Source: an uncultured Eubacterium sp. (GTDB taxonomy: Bacteria; Bacillota; Clostridia; Lachnospirales; Lachnospiraceae). From it: a stretch of 7,064 nt of DNA. The notes below the pieces were generated by a model. That model saw nothing but the letters and a program-made list of their open reading frames with translations. It was not told where the DNA came from and searched no databases. The DNA lies in NCBI GenBank assembly GCA_905236295.1, contig CAJOQF010000002.1, positions 1-7,064 of the forward strand. The letters run 5' to 3'. The position numbers and the translations under genes were made by a program. How positions within the stretch are numbered: position 1 is the stretch's first letter; each line of letters begins with the position of its first letter. Of the stretch, positions 1 to 5,465 are shown in pieces.

Positions 1-51
1 AAAGAGACCTGTATTAGAATAACTATATATGAATCAGAGTGTAAGACTTAA
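1..51 (+). CDS. possible C-terminal tail of an upstream gene (partial)
   Basis: Frame 1 is open from the first base to a TAA at 49-51, giving 16 residues (KETCIRITIYESECKT). The other two forward frames close by base 22. This could be the end of a gene that begins outside the window. In Clostridia the gene before rplU is often a ribonuclease G/E-type gene, but 16 residues are too few to identify it. The run may be open by chance. Confidence 0.3.
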   Translation, partial: KETCIRITIYESECKT

Positions 52-79
52 TTCCGTATAATGTGGAATTTACTTTTTT
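50..79 (+). terminator. weak hairpin plus T-run upstream of the rplU promoter
   Basis: AATTCC (50-55) can pair with GGAATT (65-70) around a 9-nt loop, and a T-rich run follows (71-79). The stem is short and AT-rich, so this is at best a weak intrinsic terminator. Its position, directly after the possible upstream stop codon and before the rplU promoter, fits an operon boundary. Confidence 0.3.
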
Positions 80-114
80 ATTCAATGGAATTTTTCGGAT
101 TAAAGAAAAAACAG

Positions 115-144
115 TTGACTTACAATATATTTATGTGTTATTAT
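115..144 (+). promoter_or_regulatory. sigma-A promoter of the rplU operon
   Basis: A -35 element TTGACT (115-120) and a -10 element TATTAT (139-144) are separated by 18 nt. Transcription should start near 151, just before the L21 leader. An A/T-rich stretch (about 71-110) lies upstream and could act as an UP element, as expected for a ribosomal protein promoter. Confidence 0.75.
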
Positions 145-150
145 CCTACA

Positions 151-220
151 GTATGCCGCATGACGAGGTATAAGTCTGCACTTTTGCAGCACCAAAGTCA
201 GCGTTTGGCTATAATAAATT
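151..220 (+). ncRNA. L21 ribosomal-protein leader RNA (cis-regulatory)
   Basis: The 5' UTR folds into a compact structure. A main helix pairs CGC-(A)-TGAC (157-164, A160 bulged) with GTCAGCG (197-203). A terminal hairpin CTGCA-CTTT-TGCAG (176-189) sits inside it. TAT-GCC (152-157) can alternatively pair with GGC-T-ATA (207-213). Position, size and the purine-rich GAGGTATAAG internal loop fit the Firmicutes L21 leader family, thought to mediate feedback on the rplU operon. The assignment rests on remembered family features; a covariance-model search was not run. Confidence 0.72.
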
Positions 221-242
221 TTTAATTAGGAGGTGCCATAGT

Positions 243-548
243 ATGTACGCAATTATTGCAACAGGTGGTAAGCAGTACAAGGTTTCTGAGGGCGATATCA
301 TCAATATCGAAAAGCTTGATGTAAATGAGGGCGATTCAGTAACATTTGATGATGTATTAGCAATCGGAGGAGACAAGCTCGCAGCAGGAGCTGAGTGTTC
401 TAACGCTACAGTTACAGCTAGTGTTGTAAAGAACGGAAGAGCTAAGAAAGTTATTGTTTACAAGTACAAGAGAAAGACCGGATATCACAAAAAGAACGGT
501 CACAGACAGTCATTTACGCGTGTAAAGATTGACAAGATCAACGCATAA
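243..548 (+). CDS. rplU: 50S ribosomal protein L21
   Basis: L21 (bL21) is a 23S rRNA-binding protein of the large subunit. The 101-residue product has the usual family length. It shows the typical start [14 protein letters not shown] and the basic C-terminal L21 signature, with lysines around 68-84 followed by GHRQSFT (86-92). A strong Shine-Dalgarno AGGAGGTG (228-235) lies 7 nt before the ATG. It is the first gene of the ribosome-biogenesis operon, preceded by its own promoter and leader RNA. prp follows after 8 nt. Nothing about it is unusual. Confidence 0.98.
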   Translation: MYAIIATGGKQYKVSEGDIINIEKLDVNEGDSVTFDDVLAIGGDKLAAGAECSNATVTASVVKNGRAKKVIVYKYKRKTGYHKKNGHRQSFTRVKIDKINA

Positions 549-556
549 CAGACGTT

Positions 557-895
557 ATGGTAAAGATAATAATTTACCAGCATAAGGATTATGGAGTGCT
601 CGGTTTCAAGAGTTCGGGGCATGCGGGATTCGAGGATGCAGGCAAGGACATTGTCTGTGCAGGAGTTTCGGTTCTTATCATAAACACTGTAAATTCACTC
701 GATCAGTTTACTGACAATCAATTCGATGTAAATCAGGATGCCGAAGAAGGGTATATCGCAGTCGAATCTGAATCCGGATTTGACGACAGAGGAAAGCTTC
801 TTCTTGATTCCATGATCTTAGGATTAAAAGAGATACAAAAAAACTACGGTGATGAGTATGTCACTATTACATTTCAGGAGGTGCAAAAGCCATGA
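557..895 (+). CDS. prp: ribosomal-processing cysteine protease Prp (YsxB family)
   Basis: Prp removes the N-terminal extension of L27 in Firmicutes and relatives, a step shown to be essential in Staphylococcus aureus. The 112-residue product carries the conserved [18 protein letters not shown] block, with the catalytic pair at His22 and Cys34, the same positions as in the S. aureus enzyme. It sits between rplU and rpmA, the classic arrangement, and its stop overlaps the rpmA start (ATGA). No clear Shine-Dalgarno precedes the ATG. The gap to rplU is only 8 nt, so translation probably depends on coupling to rplU. No alternative in-frame start with a better site is visible. Confidence 0.95.
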   Translation: MVKIIIYQHKDYGVLGFKSSGHAGFEDAGKDIVCAGVSVLIINTVNSLDQFTDNQFDVNQDAEEGYIAVESESGFDDRGKLLLDSMILGLKEIQKNYGDEYVTITFQEVQKP

Positions 896-1176
896 TCAGT
901 ATGAATCTTCAGTTTTTTGCTCATAAAAAGGGAGTTGGTTCTACAAAGAACGGCAGAGATTCCGAGAGCAAGAGATTAGGTGCTAAGAGAGCTGACGGTC
1001 AGTTCGTAAAAGCCGGAAATATACTTTACAGACAGCGTGGAACAAGAATCCATCCGGGTACTAACGTAGGACTCGGCGGAGATGATACGCTCTATGCAAA
1101 GGCAGATGGTATCCTGCGTTTCGAGAGAAAAGGACGCGACAAAAAGGTTGCTTCTGTATATCCGGTAGCGGAGTAA
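892..1176 (+). CDS. rpmA: 50S ribosomal protein L27 precursor with Prp-cleaved N-terminal extension
   Basis: L27 (bL27) reaches with its N-terminus toward the peptidyl-transferase centre. The 94-residue product has the family signature [15 protein letters not shown] (42-56). Its first nine residues, MISMNLQFF, form the Firmicutes extension. By homology with S. aureus, Prp should cut between Phe9 and Ala10, leaving a mature end AHKKGVGST. The start at 892 is supported by AGGAGGTG (876-883) 8 nt upstream and overlaps the prp stop by 4 nt. Met4 is an alternative start but would shorten the extension and lies too far from this site. Confidence 0.98.
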   Translation: MISMNLQFFAHKKGVGSTKNGRDSESKRLGAKRADGQFVKAGNILYRQRGTRIHPGTNVGLGGDDTLYAKADGILRFERKGRDKKVASVYPVAE

Positions 1177-1188
1177 GAACTTTAATTG

Positions 1189-1233
1189 ACAGCCTCGGTA
1201 TTATACCGGGGCTGTGTTGTTATATAACAACAC
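1189..1233 (+). repeat. 12-bp hairpin overlapping a perfect 20-nt palindrome between rpmA and obgE
   Basis: ACAGCC-T-CGGTA (1189-1200) pairs with TACCG-G-GGCTGT (1204-1215) around a 3-nt loop; one of the 12 pairs is G-U. A perfect 20-nt palindrome, GTGTTGTTATATAACAACAC (1214-1233), follows and shares two bases with the first stem. No clean U-tract follows the first hairpin, so it is not a standard terminator. It may lower read-through into obgE, act as an RNA-processing site, or protect the upstream ribosomal-protein mRNA. The role is inferred; the pairing is read directly. Confidence 0.7.
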
Positions 1234-1253
1234 TGTTTTAGAAGGAGAATTAT

Positions 1254-2543
1254 ATGTTTGCAGATACAGCGAGCGTTATCATAAAATCCGGAAACGGCGG
1301 AGATGGGCATGTGAGTTTCCATCGAGAAAAGTTTGTCGCCAACGGAGGACCTGACGGCGGCGACGGTGGAGACGGCGGCGACGTTATTTTCGTTGTCGAC
1401 GAAGGCTTAAACACTCTATATGATTTCAGACACAGAAGAAAATATGCGGCTGAAAACGGTGAGGAAGGCAAGAAAAGAAACTGCCACGGAAAAAACGGTG
1501 AGGATCTTATCGTTAAAGTTCCTGCAGGAACAGTCGTTAAGGAGCTTAGAAGCGGCAGAGTAATAGCGGATATGTCCGGTGACAACAAAAAGCAGGTGAT
1601 ACTTAAAGGTGGCCGCGGAGGACTTGGAAATCAGCATTTTGCGACTGCAAGGATGCAGGCTCCCAAATATGCCCAGCCGGGTAAGCCGGGAATTGAGCTT
1701 GAGGTAAAGCTTGAGCTTAAATGTATAGCCGACGTTGGACTTGTAGGATTCCCGAATGTCGGAAAATCCACCTTCCTTTCGCGTGTTACAAATGCCAAGC
1801 CAAAGATCGCAAATTACCATTTCACAACGCTCAATCCAAATCTCGGCGTGGTCGATCTGCCCGGCGGAGGAGGATTTGTAATAGCTGATATCCCGGGACT
1901 TATCGAGGGCGCCAGCGAGGGCGTCGGACTCGGTCATGAATTTTTAAGACATATCGAGAGAACCCGTGTCATCGTCCATATCGTTGATGCTGCATCTACA
2001 GAGGGCAGAGATCCGATAGAGGATATATATGCGATCAATAAGGAGCTTGAGAGTTATGATCCGACACTTAAAGAAAAGCCGTGGCTTATCGCTGCAAACA
2101 AAATCGATGCTATCTACGGTGAGAGCGATGCCATAAATAAGCTTAAAGAGGAATTTGAGCCGCAGGGTATAAATGTATATCCGATATCTGCTGTCAGCGG
2201 TCAGGGCTTAAATGAGCTTTTGGGAGCCATAGAAAAACTTCTTGAGGAAGCCCCGAAAGACACTTATGTCTTTGAGCAGGAGTACTTCCCTGAAGTTGAG
2301 GTTAAAGCTGCAGAGGACGAGGGATTCACTGTCGAGTACGACGAGAAAGAAAACATGTATGTCTGTGAGGGACCGAAGATCGACAAGATGCTCGGCTACA
2401 CAAATATTGATTCCGAAAAGGGATTTTTATTCTTCCAGAAATTCCTCAAGGAAAACGGCATAATCGACAAACTGGCAGAGCTCGGAATACAGGAGGGTGA
2501 TACCATCAGAATGTACGGATTGGAGTTTGAATACTATGAGTAA
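1254..2543 (+). CDS. obgE: Obg GTPase (CgtA/ObgE), 50S assembly factor
   Basis: Obg is a slow GTPase that binds the 50S subunit and links ribosome assembly to growth and (p)ppGpp signalling. The 429-residue product has the full Gram-positive layout. The Gly-rich Obg fold covers about 1-158, including GGDGGDGGD. The G domain covers about 159-335: G1 GFPNVGKST (165-173), switch I YHFTTL (188-193), G3 DIPG (212-215), G4 NKID (282-285) and G5 SAVSG (312-316). A C-terminal OCT domain covers about 345-429 (EYDEKENMYV, then GYTNIDSEKG). The start is set by AAGGAG (1242-1247), 6 nt before the ATG. Its last 8 nt overlap yhbY, so the two are probably translationally coupled. Confidence 0.98.
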   Translation: MFADTASVIIKSGNGGDGHVSFHREKFVANGGPDGGDGGDGGDVIFVVDEGLNTLYDFRHRRKYAAENGEEGKKRNCHGKNGEDLIVKVPAGTVVKELRSGRVIADMSGDNKKQVILKGGRGGLGNQHFATARMQAPKYAQPGKPGIELEVKLELKCIADVGLVGFPNVGKSTFLSRVTNAKPKIANYHFTTLNPNLGVVDLPGGGGFVIADIPGLIEGASEGVGLGHEFLRHIERTRVIVHIVDAASTEGRDPIEDIYAINKELESYDPTLKEKPWLIAANKIDAIYGESDAINKLKEEFEPQGINVYPISAVSGQGLNELLGAIEKLLEEAPKDTYVFEQEYFPEVEVKAAEDEGFTVEYDEKENMYVCEGPKIDKMLGYTNIDSEKGFLFFQKFLKENGIIDKLAELGIQEGDTIRMYGLEFEYYE

Positions 2544-2856
2544 TATTACACTTACAAGTAAACAGAGAGCTTTTTTAAGAAGCAAGGCAAACGGACTTGA
2601 TCCTATATTCCATGTGGGAAAGTCCTCCCTGACCCCGGAAATGACGGAGGGGATCGCCGAGGCGCTTGAAAAAAGAGAGCTTATCAAGGTCGGAATATTA
2701 AAAAATTGTTTTGACGATCCCAAAGAATTGGCATCAATTATAGCCGAACGCACCGGTTCTGTGGTAGTATGTGTTATGGGAAAAAAGATAACACTGTTCA
2801 AACAGAAGAAAAAGGATTCGGCATTTGTGTTGCCTAAGGCTAAGGTGAAAGAATGA
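2536..2856 (+). CDS. yhbY: YhbY/YqeI-family CRM-domain RNA-binding protein
   Basis: YhbY proteins bind pre-50S particles through a CRM RNA-binding fold. The product is 106 residues, the usual size, beginning MSNITLTSKQRAFLRSKANG and containing the family block ALEKRELIKVGILKNC, then a basic tail. The start at 2536 is chosen over an in-frame ATG at 2497 because homologues begin close to LTSKQR and GGAG (2522-2525) lies 10 nt upstream. It overlaps the obgE stop by 8 nt and the next gene by ATGA. The loop that is GxxG in family members such as B. subtilis YqeI (GKGG) here reads GKSS (28-31), so the second glycine is replaced by serine. Confidence 0.93.
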   Translation: MSNITLTSKQRAFLRSKANGLDPIFHVGKSSLTPEMTEGIAEALEKRELIKVGILKNCFDDPKELASIIAERTGSVVVCVMGKKITLFKQKKKDSAFVLPKAKVKE

Positions 2857-4091
2857 AAAAAAAGGTAGGAATTCTCGGAGGAACATTTGACCCCATACAC
2901 AACGGACATTTGTTGATGGCGGAGATTGCGCGTGAGCAGTATGTTCTCGACGAAATCTGGTTCGTACCCACAGGGATTTCTCCGCACAAAGACTACAAAT
3001 ATGTAACCGACGCTTCATATCGTTGCAATATGATACGACTTGCTATAAAAGATAAGCCGTATTTTAAGCTTAATACCATAGAGCTTTCGTCGGAGGATAC
3101 TGTTTATACTTACAGAACCCTTGAAAGGCTCTATGAGGAGAATGATGATGTCATCTATTACTTTATAATGGGTGCGGATTCATTGTTCTATTTTGAAAAA
3201 TGGATGAAACCCGAGCGCATCCTGGAGCTTTGTACCATACTTGTCGCTGTAAGGGATGATATGGACAAAACGGCCGTCGTCAGAAGGATAGATATGCTTA
3301 AAAACATGTATGATTCTGCCGACATCAACCTTGTCGATATGCCTAATTTCAGCGTTTCATCTGCAGATATAAGGAAACGTCTCTATGAGGGGCATACAGT
3401 CAGATACATGGTTCATGACGAGGTTGTTGACTATATTATGGACAATGATCTCTATACCGACAGCTCCCATCCGAAATCTATAAAGAGAGGTATAGATGAA
3501 GGATATTCCTACCCTGATGAAATATACAGCTCAATTATCAGAAGACTGAAAAGAAAGCTTGACGGGGAGCGCTTTATGCATACTCTTGGAGTGATGTACA
3601 CCGCCGGCAATCTGGCGGGGATCCATGCTCCCGAGCTTATGGATAAGGCTCTGATGGCAGGGCTTTTACACGATTGTGCAAAATGTATTCCAAATGAGGA
3701 CAAATACCGGATCTGTCGCGAGAACGGCATAGAGTTAAATGAAGCTGAAACCAACAATCCGGGGTTAGTCCATGCGAAACTTGGTGAGTACATCGCCAGG
3801 GCCGAATACGGGATAGATGATGTCGAGATAGGACACGCCATAAGTGTGCATACCACCGGATGTCCTGATATGTCTACCCTTGATAAGATAGTTTATCTGG
3901 CGGATTTTATTGAGCCGGCAAGGAATGCCGAAGGCATAAGCATAATGGATGAGGCAAGGAAGCTTGCGTTTGAGGATTTGGACTCTGCAGTCGGGCTTGT
4001 AGCAAAAAGAACAGTATCTTATCTGGAAGAAAAGGGGGCTGTAATTGATGATACGACTCAAAAGACGGCGGATTTTTACAATAAGGATTAA
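2853..4091 (+). CDS. nadD: bifunctional NadD-YqeK fusion: nicotinate-nucleotide adenylyltransferase plus HD-domain Ap4A hydrolase
   Basis: The single 412-residue frame joins two proteins that are separate genes in Bacillus. Residues 1-about 201 are NadD, which makes deamido-NAD from nicotinate mononucleotide and ATP. The nucleotidyltransferase motif GGTFDPIHNGH (9-19) and the SSADIR motif (169-174) are both intact. A linker of about 20 residues follows. Residues about 223-412 are YqeK, an HD-superfamily phosphohydrolase reported to cleave Ap4A symmetrically to ADP. Metal ligands are visible at His243, His273-Asp274, His307, His333 and Asp351. The start overlaps the yhbY stop (ATGA), with AAGGTG (2842-2847) upstream. 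Both halves look functional. Stand-alone nadD and yqeK are normally neighbours between yhbY and rsfS, so fusion of adjacent genes is the simple explanation. Confidence 0.95.
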   Translation: MKKKVGILGGTFDPIHNGHLLMAEIAREQYVLDEIWFVPTGISPHKDYKYVTDASYRCNMIRLAIKDKPYFKLNTIELSSEDTVYTYRTLERLYEENDDVIYYFIMGADSLFYFEKWMKPERILELCTILVAVRDDMDKTAVVRRIDMLKNMYDSADINLVDMPNFSVSSADIRKRLYEGHTVRYMVHDEVVDYIMDNDLYTDSSHPKSIKRGIDEGYSYPDEIYSSIIRRLKRKLDGERFMHTLGVMYTAGNLAGIHAPELMDKALMAGLLHDCAKCIPNEDKYRICRENGIELNEAETNNPGLVHAKLGEYIARAEYGIDDVEIGHAISVHTTGCPDMSTLDKIVYLADFIEPARNAEGISIMDEARKLAFEDLDSAVGLVAKRTVSYLEEKGAVIDDTTQKTADFYNKD

Positions 4092-4137
4092 TTGGAACTG
4101 ACTGGTGATATAGATATTTGGTAACAGAGGTGAAATG

Positions 4138-4488
4138 ATGGCAGATTCAAAGGATATGGTAAAAGCGGCTTTTAAGGGATTGAGTGACAAGAAAGCCGAA
4201 GATATACAGGTTATTGACATACAGGGTGTCAGTGTTATTGCTGATTACTTTGTCATTGCAAGCGGAACAAATTCAAATCAGATCGAGGCGATGTGTGACG
4301 CGGTCGAGGAGGAACTATACAAGATAGGCAAGACTCCAAAACAGATCGAGGGAAATAAGAGCAGTACATGGATTCTTATGGACTTTGAGGATGTGATCGT
4401 TCATATCTTCTCAAGTGAGGATCGTCTCTTCTATGAGCTTGACAAGATCTGGAGAGACGGTACGATAGTTGATATAGACAGTATATAA
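4138..4488 (+). CDS. rsfS: ribosomal silencing factor RsfS (RsfA/YbeB/DUF143)
   Basis: RsfS binds L14 on the 50S subunit and blocks joining with 30S when nutrients are short. The 116-residue product matches the family in length and motifs: DIQVIDIQGVSVIADYFVIA (22-41), SGTN (42-45), a conserved Trp78, VIVHIF (86-91) and RLFYELDKIW (96-105). Two ATGs are adjacent, 4135 and 4138. The second is preferred because GAGG (4127-4130) is then 7 nt away; starting at 4135 would add one Met. It follows the fusion gene after a gap of about 45 nt with no visible promoter, and it is the last gene before the operon terminator. Confidence 0.96.
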   Translation: MADSKDMVKAAFKGLSDKKAEDIQVIDIQGVSVIADYFVIASGTNSNQIEAMCDAVEEELYKIGKTPKQIEGNKSSTWILMDFEDVIVHIFSSEDRLFYELDKIWRDGTIVDIDSI

Positions 4489-4498
4489 TGTGAATCAT

Positions 4499-4545
4499 AA
4501 AGCACACTTTACGTGGATGTATTCCACGTAGGGTGTGCTTTTTTT
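4499..4545 (+). terminator. strong intrinsic terminator after rsfS
   Basis: AAAGCACAC-TT-TACGTGGA (4499-4517) pairs with TCCACGTA-GG-GTGTGCTTT (4523-4541) around a 5-nt loop, giving about 19 pairs including two G-U pairs, followed by a T-run to 4545. It ends the rplU-rsfS unit. Read from the minus strand the same stem lies 80-130 nt beyond the lexA stop and is followed by a poorer U-tract, so it may also stop lexA transcripts. Confidence 0.93.
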
Positions 4546-4576
4546 GCTGTTAAAATCCAAAAAGGAGGAAGTTGTT

Positions 4577-4609
4577 ATGAAACTTATAGGTGAATTTATA
4601 TTGCGGTGA
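4577..4609 (+). CDS. possible 10-codon mini-ORF with strong ribosome binding site
   Basis: Just past the rsfS terminator, AAAGGAGG (4561-4568) lies 8 nt before ATG at 4577, which opens a frame of ten codons (MKLIGEFILR) ending at TGA 4607-4609. The ribosome binding site is better than that of several real genes here. No promoter is visible between it and the terminator, and it runs toward the 3' end of lexA. It could be a relic of a lost gene, a tiny peptide, or chance. No function can be given. Confidence 0.2.
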   Translation: MKLIGEFILR

Positions 4610-4628
4610 TCGTTTGAAGCATTAGTGA

Positions 4629-5246
4629 TCAGGAGAAGAAACGGTAAACTCCGAATACTTTGCCAAGGATAGTGCAATCCGGCACAATGATCGGATCCAT
4701 GTTGTCGTTTTCCGGTTGGAGACGAATGTGATCGTCTTCCTTGTAAAACGTCTTTACAGTGGCGGAGTCATCGATTAGAGCGACTATGATATCGCCGTTT
4801 TTGGCTGTGTCCTGTCTCTTGACGATAATATTATCTCCCGAGAGGATGCCGACGTTTATCATCGAATCGCCCTTTACACGAAGGATAAAACTCTCCTCGC
4901 GAGGGGCATACTCGGCCGGGATGGGAAAGTAGTTTTCGATATTCTGCTGGGCGAGGATCGGCTCGCCGGCTGCGACACGACCTACGATCGGAATGCTTAC
5001 CATATCGGTTCTGATCATCTGGAAGTTGTCGTCAATGATCTCTATGGCGCGTGGCTTTGTGGGGTCGCGTTTTATAAATCCGTTCTTCTCGAGGGTTTCA
5101 AGGTGAGAGTGAACGGAGGATGTTGATTTAAGATTAACTGCGTCGCAGATTTCGCGAACCGCAGGCGGATAGCCCTTTTTTAATATTGTCTCCTTGAGAT
5201 AATCGAGTATTTCCTGTTGCTTGGCGGATATTTTCTTCCCGGACAT
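4629..5246 (-). CDS. lexA: LexA, SOS repressor with self-cleavage (S24 peptidase)
   Basis: LexA represses DNA-damage genes and cuts itself when stimulated by RecA-ssDNA filaments. The 205-residue product has an N-terminal winged helix-turn-helix (about 1-70, with YPPAVREIC and [20 protein letters not shown]). The cleavage site is Ala93-Gly94 in GRVAAGEP. The S24 peptidase domain has the catalytic Ser128 (GDSM, 126-129) and Lys165 (ATVKTF). All key residues are present. The start is set by TGGAGGT on the minus strand (about 5252-5258), 6-7 nt before the ATG. It is divergent from the yneA-like gene, as in Bacillus subtilis. A LexA-box-like sequence lies at its own predicted transcription start, which fits autoregulation. 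Confidence 0.98.
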   Translation of the reverse strand: MSGKKISAKQQEILDYLKETILKKGYPPAVREICDAVNLKSTSSVHSHLETLEKNGFIKRDPTKPRAIEIIDDNFQMIRTDMVSIPIVGRVAAGEPILAQQNIENYFPIPAEYAPREESFILRVKGDSMINVGILSGDNIIVKRQDTAKNGDIIVALIDDSATVKTFYKEDDHIRLQPENDNMDPIIVPDCTILGKVFGVYRFFS

Positions 5247-5273
5247 AATTTACCTCCAAATGTGAAAAGTAAC

Positions 5274-5287
5274 AAAACTTATGTTCT
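5274..5287 (-). promoter_or_regulatory. LexA box at the lexA promoter
   Basis: Read on the lexA strand this is AGAAC-ATAA-GTTTT, close to the Firmicutes SOS box CGAAC-N4-GTTCG with an intact GAAC half-site. It lies just after the predicted lexA transcription start (near 5290), where bound LexA would block transcription. It is more degenerate than the three boxes on the other side, which would fit weak autoregulation. Confidence 0.65.
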
Positions 5288-5296
5288 GTAATTATG

Positions 5297-5325
5297 AGTT
5301 TATCATAAGAAAATAGAAAAAGCAA
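5297..5325 (-). promoter_or_regulatory. lexA promoter
   Basis: On the minus strand a -35 element TTGCTT (5325 to 5320) and a -10 element TAAACT (5302 to 5297) are separated by exactly 17 nt. The predicted start, near 5290, leaves a 5' UTR of about 44 nt. Both elements are moderate matches, supported by the spacing and by the LexA-like box directly downstream. Confidence 0.55.
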
Positions 5326-5335
5326 ACATATATTC

Positions 5336-5349
5336 CGAAAATTTGTTCG
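5336..5349 (+). promoter_or_regulatory. LexA box 1 (upstream of both promoters)
   Basis: CGAAA-ATTT-GTTCG differs by one base from the symmetric SOS box CGAAC-N4-GTTCG. It lies 10 nt upstream of both the lexA -35 and the yneA-like -35, so it could serve either promoter or help cooperative binding. Confidence 0.75.
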
Positions 5350-5358
5350 AAAAAACTG

Positions 5359-5387
5359 TTGACAAACATTTGTTCGCGTGCTATTTT
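5359..5387 (+). promoter_or_regulatory. SOS-controlled sigma-A promoter of the yneA-like gene
   Basis: A consensus -35 TTGACA (5359-5364) and a -10 TATTTT (5382-5387) have the ideal 17-nt spacer. The start is expected near 5394. LexA box 2 overlaps the last two bases of the -35 and fills most of the spacer, and box 3 covers the first transcribed bases, so bound LexA should silence it. The near-consensus promoter suggests strong output once LexA is cleaved. Confidence 0.85.
5363..5376 (+). promoter_or_regulatory. LexA box 2 (inside the yneA-like promoter spacer)
   Basis: CAAAC-ATTT-GTTCG differs by one base from CGAAC-N4-GTTCG. It begins within the -35 hexamer and sits in the spacer, the classic place for direct repression. 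Confidence 0.85.
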
Positions 5388-5396
5388 ATGTTTACA

Positions 5397-5410
5397 CAAA
5401 CAAATGTTCG
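5397..5410 (+). promoter_or_regulatory. LexA box 3 (at the start of the yneA-like transcript)
   Basis: CAAAC-AAAT-GTTCG differs by one base from CGAAC-N4-GTTCG. It lies just after the predicted transcription start. Its centre is 34 bp from box 2, about three helical turns. Confidence 0.82.
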
Positions 5411-5425
5411 TGAGCGCGCGCTCAC
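5410..5425 (+). repeat. GC-rich perfect 16-nt palindrome in the yneA-like 5' UTR
   Basis: GTGAGCGCGCGCTCAC is a perfect palindrome that shares its first base with LexA box 3. As RNA it can form a 6-bp stem with a GCGC loop near the 5' end of the transcript, about 40 nt before the start codon. Its high GC content stands out in an AT-rich intergenic region. It may be a second operator or an mRNA 5' hairpin; the sequence alone does not decide. Confidence 0.6.
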
Positions 5426-5465
5426 CTTACATAATTCTTCGTTAACAAAGTGTGAGGTGATCATT

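Noticed and set aside
1416..1937. Minus-strand open frame of 173 codons within obgE
   Set aside because: It lies entirely inside obgE, whose protein is complete with all GTPase motifs; no ribosome binding site or recognisable domain.
2242..2463. Plus-strand frame of 73 codons inside obgE
   Set aside because: It is an out-of-frame reading of the Obg C-terminal domain, with an Arg/Ser-rich composition typical of shadow frames.
2497..2535. N-terminal extension of 13 codons for yhbY
   Set aside because: It lies inside the obgE end in another frame; YhbY homologues start near LTSKQR, and the ATG at 2536 has a GGAG site upstream.
2427..3018. Minus-strand open frames across the obgE end, yhbY and the nadD start
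   Set aside because: They overlap three well-supported plus-strand genes and their translations show no family features.
3400..3530. Possible missed gene boundary (stop and restart) between NadD and YqeK
   Set aside because: The frame is open through the linker with no stop, and no ribosome binding site plus ATG suitable for a separate yqeK is visible there, so a fusion is the better reading.
3765..4220. Minus-strand open frame of 151 codons across the end of nadD-yqeK and rsfS
   Set aside because: It is antisense to the conserved YqeK HD domain and the RsfS start; no promoter or ribosome binding site.
5343..5465. N-terminal extension of 41 codons in front of the yneA-like protein
   Set aside because: It would be translated from within the -35/-10 promoter and two LexA boxes, has no ribosome binding site, and hides the basic-hydrophobic N-terminus that begins at 5466.
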